NCBI GenBank assembly: GCA_019695435.1
Contig: JACTVF010000097.1
Span: 1-8,137 of the forward strand
Reading direction: 5' to 3'
From: Methanoregulaceae archaeon
Lineage (GTDB): Archaea; Halobacteriota; Methanomicrobia; Methanomicrobiales; Methanospirillaceae
DNA: 8,137 nt
Each line of letters begins with the position of its first letter. The stretch's first letter is position 1. Under the pieces are notes generated by a model, which did no database searches, had not been told where the DNA came from, and was given only the letters and a program-made list of their open reading frames with translations. The position numbers were made by a program, and so were the translations under genes. This document shows positions 1 through 6,306 of the stretch, piece after piece.

Positions 1-1
1 G

Positions 2-109
2 CCGCTCCTCGTGGCACACGGGGCCGCCGGCCGGGGGAGCAAAGGCACCCGCATCCACCAGAGCTGGTACTGGGGCAACCTCGGGATGGGTGCCTTCGAG
101 TTCCGGTGA
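2..109 (+). CDS. C-terminal end of an unrecognised protein (5' truncated)
   Basis: Reading from base 2 gives 35 codons without a stop, ending at TGA 107-109. Thirty-two of the 35 third positions are G or C, far better than the other two forward frames, which also happen to be open here. That codon bias is why I take this frame as the real one. The visible tail is rich in Gly and aromatics (segments HGAAGRGSKGTRIHQ and WYWGNLGMGAFEFR), as in a compact globular C-terminus. I do not recognise the family. A T5 tract at 128-132 just downstream could end its transcript. The next gene starts 89 bases further on, so an operon with it is possible but not shown. Confidence 0.55.
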   Translation, partial: PLLVAHGAAGRGSKGTRIHQSWYWGNLGMGAFEFR

Positions 110-189
110 ACCGGGACCGCCAATCACTTTTTCCCGCCGTGCATTTCCGAAGATTAATCCCAGATGAACCACTCTCTCTGTTTCATTAC

Positions 190-195
190 GGTGAT
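190..195 (+). promoter_or_regulatory. Ribosome-binding site GGTGAT deciding the start at 199
   Basis: GGTGAT lies three bases upstream of ATG 199 and matches the complement of the 3' end of archaeal 16S rRNA (GGAGGTGAT consensus). It supports ATG 199 over the upstream in-frame GTG at 106, which lacks such a site and would overlap the previous gene's stop codon. A related GTGATTTC string precedes the start of the surface-protein gene at 7168. Confidence 0.6.
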
Positions 196-198
196 TTC

Positions 199-1716
199 AT
201 GACATATCAGCGTCCGTTTTTCCTGATCCTGATCGTTCTTGCCGCTGCCGCAATCGTCACGGCCGGCTATACTTCGCAGGGCCCCCCTTCGTCCCCGAAA
301 TCTGCCGCCGATACGGCGCTTGCGCAGGCTGATGCAGAATACGCAGCCGCCAACTACCACGCGGCAGAATCGCTCTACCAGCTTGCGCAGGAGAACTACA
401 CAGCAGCCGGTGACAACGCTGCCGCAATCAAAGCGAGAAACGGTGTGTTCCGGTCCGTACGCATGACCATTGAATTCCCCTACAACCGCAGCGCCATGGA
501 ACAGGCAATTGCAGAAGCGTACCCGAATGTTTCTGCCGAGCGGAGAGCCGGCTGGCTCAACGGCAGCGGGATCGCGAGCATCAAAAGCGATGGCGCCGTG
601 TGGTATTACGAGGGAACTACCGAAAATATCCTGTACCACAACCTCGACCTGATGCAGGAGAGGATGGCGTCGAGAAACCAGACCGCCCTGTACGATCCGC
701 TCACGCACTACGCGTTTACACCAGGGAATGCAATAACCGGGCCATACGGGGAACCGGTCGCATGGGATGGAACGGAAGTGCTCTCCGTACCCCGCGATGA
801 ACTCCCGGCAAACGGCACGCTCCGGCTCTGGTTCCCGCTGCCCATCGAGACCGGCTCCCAGACCAACGTGACGATCCTCTCGGTCGAACCGGCGCAGTAC
901 GTCAAATCAACGACCGGCACCGGCGCCGATCTCGGGCTTGCCTACCTCGAGATCCCCTTGTCAGATGTCAATGGATCGTTCCTGAATGTCACCGCCACCT
1001 TCCGGTTCGTCCAGCACGACCAGCGTTTTATTATCGACCCGGCAAAGGTGCAGCCCTATAACACGACAAGCCCGGAGTACCTGAAATACACCGCATCCGG
1101 TAAAAATATCGTCGTCACGCCTGAGATGAAGGCAAACGCGCAGGAGATCGTGGGAAACGAGACCAATCCGTACCTTGAGGCACAGAAGATCTACTGGTAT
1201 ATCGTGGACACGCTGCCGTACAGCCACGCCCCCCATATCTGGCTTGACGCATCTGGCGTCCCGGAGTCCGTGTACGTCCTCGATACTGGCATCGGCGATT
1301 GCGGAAGCCAGAGTATGTACTTTGCTGCACTCTGCCGGTCGCTGGGGATCCCTGCCCGTTCCGTGGGAGGGTACCAGCTCGTCCCGGGCAGTGCGGGCAC
1401 CCACTTCTGGGCGGAGTATTACCTTGAAGGCTACGGCTGGGTGCCGGTCGATGTGACCGCAGCGGAAACGGCGGACTGGTCATACAATGCGACCGCTGAC
1501 CAGCGCCACCGGTTCAAGGCATACTATTTCGGCGGTCTCGACCCGTACCGGTACATCATTCAGAATGATGTCGATATCCCGCTCACCCCGGACCCGGGCA
1601 GCGCCGTCCTCTTTAAGATGGTCGTCCAGTCCCCCAAGGTGGTCTGCGATACCTGTCCTGACGATGTGGACCTGACCTTCCAGCAATACTATACGACAAC
1701 AGTGAACAGAGCCTGA
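199..1716 (+). CDS. Secreted/membrane-anchored transglutaminase-like (papain-fold) protein with TPR-like N-terminus
   Basis: 505 residues from ATG 199. The start is chosen because a good RBS precedes it and it begins directly with a signal peptide or anchor (hydrophobic residues about 6-23, then TAGYTSQG; no lipobox Cys). Residues about 37-85 form a TPR-like helical hairpin (Ala-rich, Y..A..NY..AE.LY spacing). A beta-rich middle region follows. The C-terminal part is a transglutaminase core: catalytic Cys368 in GDCGSQS, His402 in GTHFWAEYY and Asp418 in VPVDVT, the complete Cys-His-Asp triad. Twelve N-X-S/T sequons are present, as expected of an exported archaeal glycoprotein. The family includes cysteine proteases and amide-bond-forming enzymes acting on proteins or peptides; the substrate here is unknown. 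Probable location is the outer face of the cell membrane. Two further Cys near the C-terminus (CDTC) could form a disulfide. A protease role in cell-surface turnover is inference. Confidence 0.85.
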   Translation: MTYQRPFFLILIVLAAAAIVTAGYTSQGPPSSPKSAADTALAQADAEYAAANYHAAESLYQLAQENYTAAGDNAAAIKARNGVFRSVRMTIEFPYNRSAMEQAIAEAYPNVSAERRAGWLNGSGIASIKSDGAVWYYEGTTENILYHNLDLMQERMASRNQTALYDPLTHYAFTPGNAITGPYGEPVAWDGTEVLSVPRDELPANGTLRLWFPLPIETGSQTNVTILSVEPAQYVKSTTGTGADLGLAYLEIPLSDVNGSFLNVTATFRFVQHDQRFIIDPAKVQPYNTTSPEYLKYTASGKNIVVTPEMKANAQEIVGNETNPYLEAQKIYWYIVDTLPYSHAPHIWLDASGVPESVYVLDTGIGDCGSQSMYFAALCRSLGIPARSVGGYQLVPGSAGTHFWAEYYLEGYGWVPVDVTAAETADWSYNATADQRHRFKAYYFGGLDPYRYIIQNDVDIPLTPDPGSAVLFKMVVQSPKVVCDTCPDDVDLTFQQYYTTTVNRA

Positions 1717-1727
1717 AATTTCTTTCG

Positions 1728-1768
1728 TTTTTTCCGGTGTGCCGGGCCGCAGACAACCGCCTTTTTTT
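1728..1768 (+). terminator. T-rich terminator after the transglutaminase-like gene
   Basis: Beginning 11 bases after the stop codon there is a T6 tract (1728-1733), a short CCGG-TGTG-CCGG hairpin (1734-1745) and a T7 tract (1762-1768). Archaeal transcription commonly ends at T-rich stretches without a strong hairpin, so this is a plausible terminator on the plus strand. Confidence 0.5.
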
Positions 1769-2078
1769 CCGTGCGATCACAATTTTGATGCCTGCAGGGC
1801 GCCCACGATTGTCCATGATACCGGATGCGGACGACGATCCGTTTCCCCATGTCTTCAAGGTCGACCGGCTCTATCCCGAAGAGCAGGATTTTGTTGCCGA
1901 TGATACGACCCCCTCTCTCCTCGTACGAGATGGCAGATCTCGATGAGTCGGCAACGAGGATCGACTTGCCTCCGCTGCTGCCCGGGGGAGATCCCGATCC
2001 TCCAGTAGAAAAAGTGCCTGGTCGTGCCGATCCTCTAGACGAAGCGGCGGTATCACGAGCTCTGAAAAAGGCTGACGA
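1737..2078 (-). pseudogene. Probable decayed minus-strand gene remnant
   Basis: In the 463-base gap between two convergent genes, the minus strand is open from about 2078 down to a TAG at 1689-1691. It has no ATG, GTG or TTG until codon 77 (ATG at 1850-1848), which lies inside the most protein-like stretch. That stretch (about 1975 to 1811) reads like a folded domain, with segments such as GKSILVADSSRSAISYEE, RGGRIIGNKILLFGIEPVD and GKRIVVRIRY. About 70% of its third positions are G or C by hand count over 54 codons, similar to real genes here. It is preceded by a Ser/Gly/Pro-rich, linker-like part, and beyond that a different frame looks more coding-like and ends in TGA, which suggests a frameshift. 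I do not recognise the family. It could also be chance open frame; the plus-strand reading of the same region (1825-2133) has weaker codon bias. Confidence 0.33.
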
Positions 2079-2086
2079 TCAGGTAA

Positions 2087-2107
2087 CCCTTTCGTTTTTC
2101 AAAAAGG
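2087..2107. terminator. Symmetrical T/A-rich hairpin in the convergent spacer
   Basis: CCTTT (2088-2092) and AAAGG (2103-2107) can pair around a loop that itself holds T5 (2095-2099), followed directly by A5 (2101-2105). Both strands therefore carry a T tract at this point, which suits transcription ending from either side of this convergent gene pair. This is inference from sequence symmetry only. Confidence 0.3.
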
Positions 2108-2163
2108 ATAATGAGAAACTGCGCCGCCCCTAGGATGGGCCTGACCTTGGGTAGGGGTCCTCT

Positions 2164-2177
2164 GGCCGTTACCGGCC
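2164..2177 (-). terminator. GC hairpin just after lysS
   Basis: GGCCG (2164-2168), loop TTAC and CGGCC (2173-2177) make a perfect 5-bp stem two bases beyond the lysS stop codon. No T tract follows immediately on the minus strand (the next is at 2105-2101), so it is a weak terminator or a 3'-end protecting stem. Confidence 0.35.
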
Positions 2178-2179
2178 CT

Positions 2180-3724
2180 TTAGTTCTTCGGTGCGGGGCC
2201 TGCTTTTGGCGATTCATTACCGGCGGCCTCATCCCCTTCCGCCTGAATGCTCTTCATGGACGGGAAGAGGATGACTTCCTTGATCGAGTTGTTGCCAGTG
2301 AGGAGCATCACGAGCCGGTCGATTCCGATGCCCACGCCCCCGGTCGGCGGCATGCCGTAGCCGAGCGCGTTGATGTAATCGTAATCGATCATCTGGGCTT
2401 CGAGATCCCCGAGCTGCCGCTTTTTGTCCTGCGCCTCGAAACGCTCCTTCTGGTCGAGCGGGTCGTTGAGCTCCGAGAAGCCGTTTGCGATCTCCATGCC
2501 GTAGATGAAGAGCTCGAAGCGCTCGGTAAAGCCCTCTTTGGTGCGGTGGCGTTTGGCGAGCGGTGAGTTCTCGACCGGGTAATCGTAGATGAACGTCGGC
2601 TGGATCAGTTTCTCCTCGACCATCTCTTCAAAGAAATACACGAGGAACTCGCGCTGCGTCTGCGGCTTCTCGGTTTCCTTGAGATTGTTCTTTCTGGCGA
2701 GCGCCCGGAGTTCCTCGACTGTGTGTGCGAAGATGTCGATACCGGCGTACTCTTTTACCGCGTCCGCCATCGAGAGCCTGTGCAACGGCTTTTTAAACGA
2801 GATCGTGGTCTCCTCGAATTGTATCTCGTGCGAGCCGTGGATCTCCTGCACGAGAGTCGCAAGGAAATCCTCGGTGAGGTCCATCATGTCATAGACGTCG
2901 TGGTACGCCCAGTAGATCTCCACCATCGTGAACTCAGGGTTGTGGTGGGTGTCGATGTCCTCGTTACGGAAATTCCGTGCGATCTCAAAGACCCGCTCGA
3001 AACCTCCGACCACGAGGCGCTTGAGGTAGAGTTCGGGCGCTATTCTCAGGAAGAGTTTCTGGCCCAGGCAGTTGTGGAATGTAGTGAACGGCCGGGCATT
3101 TGCCCCGCCGTAGATTGGTTGGAGGATGGGGGTCTCGAACTCGAGAAAATCACGGTCGTTCAGGAACCGGCGGATGGACGAGATGATCCGGCTCCGGCTC
3201 CGGAATCCCTGCCGGCTCTCCTCGTTTACGATCAGATCGACATACCGCTGCCGGTAGCGTTTCTCCACATCGGTGAGGCCGTGGAATTTTTCGGGGAGCG
3301 GGCAGACCGCCTTCGAGAGCAGGGTGATTGTGTCCACCCATATGGTGATCTCACCGAGCTTTGTCCGGAACACATGCCCGTTGACTCCGATAAAGTCGCC
3401 CCGCTCGATGTACTGGTTGAAGAAATCGAACACTTTGTCCCCGAGATCGGCTTTCCGAATGTAGAGCTGGATCTTGCCGCTCTCATCCCCAAGATCCGCG
3501 AAGATTGTCTTGCCGTGGTTGCGGATGATATACAACCGTCCTGCGGTGGAAATGCTCTCGGTACTCTTCTCGTGGGTGATCTCTGCAAACTTCGTCCTTA
3601 TGTCCGCTATTGTATCCTTCCGCTCGAAGGTGGGGGGATAGAGGTCGACGCCTTTTTCCCGCAGTGCACGGACTTTGTCGAGCCGGGTCTGGTCAAATGC
3701 AAGAATTTCAGAAGGATCGGTCAT
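2180..3724 (-). CDS. lysS: Lysyl-tRNA synthetase, class II (bacterial type)
   Basis: 514 residues, a normal length for class II LysRS. It charges tRNA-Lys with lysine in the cytoplasm using ATP. Residues about 45-140 form the OB-fold anticodon-binding domain. The class II catalytic domain follows: motif 1 around 180-205 (IISSIRRFLNDRDFLEFETP), motif 2 around 243-275 (FEIARNFRNED, with HHNPEFTMVE) and motif 3 around 460-490 (GIGIDRLVMLLTG). Other family signatures include GGANARPF and NGFSELNDP. Downstream of motif 3 is a short Ala/Gly/Pro/Lys tail. I chose ATG at 3724-3722 (MTDPSEILAF) because the family begins there. The frame stays open for 34 more codons upstream, but that Arg/Tyr-rich extension overlaps the promoter and is unlike LysRS. 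GGAG at 3735-3732 is a suitable RBS. Many archaea instead use the unrelated class I LysRS (LysK), so this gene was probably acquired from bacteria. Confidence 0.95.
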   Translation of the reverse strand: MTDPSEILAFDQTRLDKVRALREKGVDLYPPTFERKDTIADIRTKFAEITHEKSTESISTAGRLYIIRNHGKTIFADLGDESGKIQLYIRKADLGDKVFDFFNQYIERGDFIGVNGHVFRTKLGEITIWVDTITLLSKAVCPLPEKFHGLTDVEKRYRQRYVDLIVNEESRQGFRSRSRIISSIRRFLNDRDFLEFETPILQPIYGGANARPFTTFHNCLGQKLFLRIAPELYLKRLVVGGFERVFEIARNFRNEDIDTHHNPEFTMVEIYWAYHDVYDMMDLTEDFLATLVQEIHGSHEIQFEETTISFKKPLHRLSMADAVKEYAGIDIFAHTVEELRALARKNNLKETEKPQTQREFLVYFFEEMVEEKLIQPTFIYDYPVENSPLAKRHRTKEGFTERFELFIYGMEIANGFSELNDPLDQKERFEAQDKKRQLGDLEAQMIDYDYINALGYGMPPTGGVGIGIDRLVMLLTGNNSIKEVILFPSMKSIQAEGDEAAGNESPKAGPAPKN

Positions 3725-3764
3725 CAGGATGCTCCGGGGCAGGTGGTTAAACTGTACCTTATAA
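3725..3764 (-). promoter_or_regulatory. lysS promoter: TATA-like box and RBS
   Basis: Reading the minus strand, TTATAA at 3764-3759 lies 35-40 bases before the lysS ATG and would place the transcript start near 3737, giving a very short leader. GGAG at 3735-3732 then sits seven bases before the ATG. Together these support the downstream start and independent transcription of lysS. Confidence 0.45.
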
Positions 3765-3833
3765 CTTCGATCTCCAGCGTAATAATACCTACAGCGGCGG
3801 ACGGCACGCCGGGGAAGGACAGGCAAAAGCGAT

Positions 3834-3871
3834 AAAAAACGGCAGTTGTCACACCCACGGGAATACGTGGG
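3834..3871 (-). terminator. Second hairpin plus T6 tract upstream of lysS
   Basis: On the minus strand, CCCACG (3871-3866), loop TATTCC and CGTGGG (3859-3854) form a perfect 6-bp stem, followed 14 bases later by T6 (3839-3834). It comes after another terminator-like element and would back up termination of the oxidoreductase transcript before lysS. Confidence 0.45.
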
Positions 3872-3878
3872 GGAAATT

Positions 3879-3909
3879 AAAAAGGGATGCGTCCGGGGAA
3901 AGAGCGGAC
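3879..3909 (-). terminator. Hairpin/T-tract terminator directly after the oxidoreductase gene
   Basis: Immediately after the oxidoreductase TAA, the minus strand has GTCCG (3909-3905), a 9-base loop and CGGAC (3895-3891), then a T5 tract (3883-3879). This resembles an intrinsic terminator with a short spacer between stem and T run. Confidence 0.5.
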
Positions 3910-5256
3910 TTACTCGGGGTGATGTTTCCTGAAGAGTTCCGAGGCATACTTCGCGAGGCCGTTCACCCCATCCGTGGACGGGTGGACCTCGATAAACTCC
4001 TCGAAGTCATGCACGGAGATATGCCGCTGCATGAGAAGCGCGAGGTACCCGGCGATGACTCCGCCCGCCGGCCCCGCGGCGCACATGCCGGTAATCTCGC
4101 CGGATACCGGGTCTGCGAGGATCTTTGCAAGCTCGGTATCGCCGTACGGGACCGACCAGTAGGTCCCCGGCCCGGCCGGACCGGGAAGGGCCAGCGATGC
4201 GCCTCCCTCGCCACCAGTGCCGCAGAATGCCAGGTCATGGGCGAGGTAGATGGCCTGTGGGATATGGGTATAATCCATGTGCCGCTCGTGCCCGAGGATG
4301 TTGTCGGCCGCGACGATCCCTTCGTGACGGGAGACCGGGGTAAGAAATGGCGCCCCGGCCACGTCGCCGCAGGCATAGATACCGGGCACGCTCGTCTGCA
4401 TCCGGTCGTTTGTGAGAATCTCCCCGCCCGGTCCCTTGTCGATACCACTAACCATCCCGGAATTGGGCACAAGGCCGGCAGCGAGCAGCACGGCACCGGC
4501 AGTGGTTTCGGCATCGGTGCCCCCTGCATGGTACCGTACGCCCGTGACCCGCGATGCGCCGGCGATACCGGTCACCGCCGTCCCTTCCTGGATCTCCACG
4601 CCGTCCAGTTCTTTGAGCGCGATGGTGCGGAGATGTTTGTCGAGATCTTTCAAAAACCTGCTCCGTGAGAGGACCGTTACGCTGCTCCCGAATGTCTGGA
4701 AAATATACGCGAACTCCGCCGCCATCACGCTCCCGCCAATGATGGTGAGCCGTTCGGGGAGCTCGCGGAGCCCCCAGATAGTGTGCGGCGTGTAGACCCC
4801 GGGAAGGGTAACCCCCGGGATATCCGGGATGTTCGGCCGGGAACCGGTGGCAATGATCGTGGCCTCTGCCTCGACCGGCTCGTCTCCGATAAAGACCTGC
4901 GCACCGTCCACCCGGCCCGCCTTGCCGTAGATCACCTCCACCCCGGCGTTTCTGGTCTCATCGTCAAGGATACCAGCGATCTTCTGCTGGACAGCAAACG
5001 TCTCGTCCATCACGTTTGAAAACCGGAGCGCCGGGACGGCATCGGTCATCCCGCGCTCATAAAACCTGCGTGCCGAACTGATGATCCGGGCCACATCATT
5101 GAGGGCACAGACCGGCATACAGCCAAAATGGAGGCACTGCCCGCCGATCCCCCGGGATGTCCCCCCGGGTTCGACAAGCGTGACCTTTTTTCCTGCCGTC
5201 GCGAGCCGGATCGAGGCAATCCGCCCGGCAGGACCCCCGCCAAGAACAACGATCAT
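3910..5256 (-). CDS. FAD-dependent pyridine nucleotide-disulfide oxidoreductase (dihydrolipoamide dehydrogenase-like)
   Basis: 448 residues, the usual length of the Lpd/glutathione reductase/MerA family. Order of elements: FAD Rossmann GGGPAG (6-11); redox pair Cys41/Cys46 in GGQCLHFGCMPVCAL; ATGSRPNIP (136-144); second nucleotide-binding loop IIGGSVMAAEFA (172-183); second FAD motif GIYACGDVAG (292-301); C-terminal dimerisation domain from about 325. Departures from Lpd: the GCIPSK motif reads GCMPVC, adding Cys50, and the C-terminal HPTxSE reads HPSTDG, keeping His425 but losing the partner Glu. The strand after the second loop ends VTVLSRSR rather than in an acidic residue, which in this family favours NADPH over NADH (inference). 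It starts right at the Rossmann strand, 12 bases after the upstream gene's stop, with no clear RBS, so translational coupling is likely. Substrate unknown; I see no lipoyl-enzyme genes nearby. Confidence 0.87.
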   Translation of the reverse strand: MIVVLGGGPAGRIASIRLATAGKKVTLVEPGGTSRGIGGQCLHFGCMPVCALNDVARIISSARRFYERGMTDAVPALRFSNVMDETFAVQQKIAGILDDETRNAGVEVIYGKAGRVDGAQVFIGDEPVEAEATIIATGSRPNIPDIPGVTLPGVYTPHTIWGLRELPERLTIIGGSVMAAEFAYIFQTFGSSVTVLSRSRFLKDLDKHLRTIALKELDGVEIQEGTAVTGIAGASRVTGVRYHAGGTDAETTAGAVLLAAGLVPNSGMVSGIDKGPGGEILTNDRMQTSVPGIYACGDVAGAPFLTPVSRHEGIVAADNILGHERHMDYTHIPQAIYLAHDLAFCGTGGEGGASLALPGPAGPGTYWSVPYGDTELAKILADPVSGEITGMCAAGPAGGVIAGYLALLMQRHISVHDFEEFIEVHPSTDGVNGLAKYASELFRKHHPE

Positions 5257-5268
5257 ACGGTACAGATT

Positions 5269-6246
5269 TTAGAAGACTTCAACGCCCTCGTCCATCGGTT
5301 CGGAGAGGAGCTCCCCGGTGAAGGCATTGACCTCGACGATCTTCTTGCCCCGGATCTGCCAGACCGGGATATAGACCTGTTTGGTGTCGACAGTAATGTT
5401 CTTGCGGTCCGGTTTCAGCGTCTTCTCCTCGTAGAAGATCGCATCACCCTTCTCCTGCTTGATCCTGACCTTCTGCGTGAGCCTTTCTATGAGCTCGGTC
5501 ACCATCCGTTCGTTGGCCTCTTCTTTCGTGATATGTGCATCGGAGACCTCCGCGTTTGCCGGGATCTCGGAGTCCTCAACCTTTGTCCCGTCAAGATCGA
5601 GCTTGATCCCGTTGATGGCATTGATCGCACCCCAGCCGTCGGCATCGAAGGGGACGCGCCGGTCCTTGTACACCTGCTCACCGGAGCTCGCATAGTGAAT
5701 CAGGTAGTAGGGAATAAACCGGAGTTTTGCCGCACCCTGGATTCCCGCGGTGCGGATGGCTGCCTGCTCCGAGAGCTTGACCGGGAAATGGAGGAGTGAA
5801 ATGCCGGACTGATCCGGTTCTTCCGCCGCCCCGCCTTCACCGGAAGAGGATGTACTGCCGGCCCCCTTCTTTGCCCTCGCCTTGCCCGGTGTGAGATCAA
5901 GGGTGAGTTCCCGCGCGACGATATCGGCCAGCACCGCCTCACCCGCGTACTGGACAAACTCGTCAATGCCCCACTGGGTGCAGTTCTCCGTGACAATATC
6001 CTTTTCGAGTGTAAAGAGGAGCTTCTTGCAGGTCATCTCGTGGTCGTCTACCATAAGGCTGTAGTTGGTCTTGTCAAACTGCCCGATCAGCTCGGCATCG
6101 TTTGAACAGAGCACAAGAAGGCAGTCTCCGTCCCTGACGGCAGACAGATCCAGGGGCTCATCCACCTCTTCGACCTCAAAACGCGCAGCTTCAAGAATGA
6201 GCCTCATTGCATTCTTGGCTTTTTCCCGCATGTCGTGTTCCATCAT
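5269..6246 (-). CDS. Unrecognised two-domain cytoplasmic protein
   Basis: 325 residues, no signal peptide and no membrane segment. An acidic N-terminal domain (about 1-118; Cys42, 47, 73 and 89) is joined by a low-complexity linker (about 121-147, Lys/Arg/Ala then Ser/Gly then Glu-rich) to a C-terminal domain. In that domain, LRFIPYYLIHY followed by GWGAINAINGIKLDL (about 175-218) and VYIPVWQIRG followed by VEVNAFTGELL (about 291-314) look like two copies of one beta-rich unit, separated by a charged helix (about 238-265). I do not recognise the family and assign no function. It is the first gene of a pair with the oxidoreductase (12-base gap), so a shared pathway is likely. In-frame ATGs at 6246, 6243 and 6231 compete as starts; none has a strong RBS. 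A TATA-like box near 6267 would put the transcript start close to 6243, so the message may be almost leaderless. Confidence 0.8.
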   Translation of the reverse strand: MMEHDMREKAKNAMRLILEAARFEVEEVDEPLDLSAVRDGDCLLVLCSNDAELIGQFDKTNYSLMVDDHEMTCKKLLFTLEKDIVTENCTQWGIDEFVQYAGEAVLADIVARELTLDLTPGKARAKKGAGSTSSSGEGGAAEEPDQSGISLLHFPVKLSEQAAIRTAGIQGAAKLRFIPYYLIHYASSGEQVYKDRRVPFDADGWGAINAINGIKLDLDGTKVEDSEIPANAEVSDAHITKEEANERMVTELIERLTQKVRIKQEKGDAIFYEEKTLKPDRKNITVDTKQVYIPVWQIRGKKIVEVNAFTGELLSEPMDEGVEVF

Positions 6247-6306
6247 ATAGAGATTTCCATGGGCTTATAGAACAATTTTTCTATTGCAATCGCCGAGATT
6301 ACTACA
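6247..6306. promoter_or_regulatory. 60-base divergent promoter region
   Basis: It separates the minus-strand start at 6246 from the plus-strand start at 6307. CTTATAG (6264-6270) reads CTATAAG on the other strand, so one TATA-like element could serve both genes. AATTTTTCTATT (6274-6285) is a second candidate for the plus strand. Two perfect palindromes, CCATGG (6258-6263) and ATTGCAAT (6283-6290), lie here and could be regulator contacts. Neither gene has a clear Shine-Dalgarno site, which fits very short leaders. Confidence 0.45.

Noticed and set aside
106..198. 31-codon N-terminal extension of the transglutaminase-like gene from GTG 106
   Set aside because: It would place 31 polar residues before a clear signal peptide, overlaps the previous stop codon, and has no RBS; ATG 199 has GGTGAT.
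1825..2133. 102-codon plus-strand open frame in the convergent spacer
   Set aside because: Third-position GC is only about half, no RBS is seen before its ATG, and the opposite strand reads better. I kept the minus-strand remnant instead, at low confidence.
3725..3826. 34-codon N-terminal extension of lysS
   Set aside because: Arg/Tyr-rich, unlike LysRS N-termini, and it covers the TATA-like box and RBS that serve ATG 3724.
2723..3835. 370-residue plus-strand open frame
   Set aside because: It is antisense to lysS across conserved synthetase motifs. High GC at third positions of lysS removes stops from the opposite strand. No RBS or family resemblance.
3854..3871. CCCACG/CGTGGG palindrome as a CRISPR-type repeat or tRNA arm
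   Set aside because: It occurs once, has no repeats at regular spacing, and no cloverleaf could be drawn around it; a terminator stem explains it better.
3919..4668. 249-residue plus-strand open frame
   Set aside because: Antisense to the oxidoreductase's conserved FAD and dimerisation regions; no independent coding signs.
5128..5799. 223-residue plus-strand open frame
   Set aside because: Antisense shadow spanning the ends of two well-supported minus-strand genes; its Asp/Leu-rich content is what antisense of a GC-rich gene gives.
6247..6306. NrpR operator (GGAA-N6-TTCC) in the divergent promoter
   Set aside because: Only a single TTCC half is present (6254-6257); there is no paired GGAA at the right spacing.
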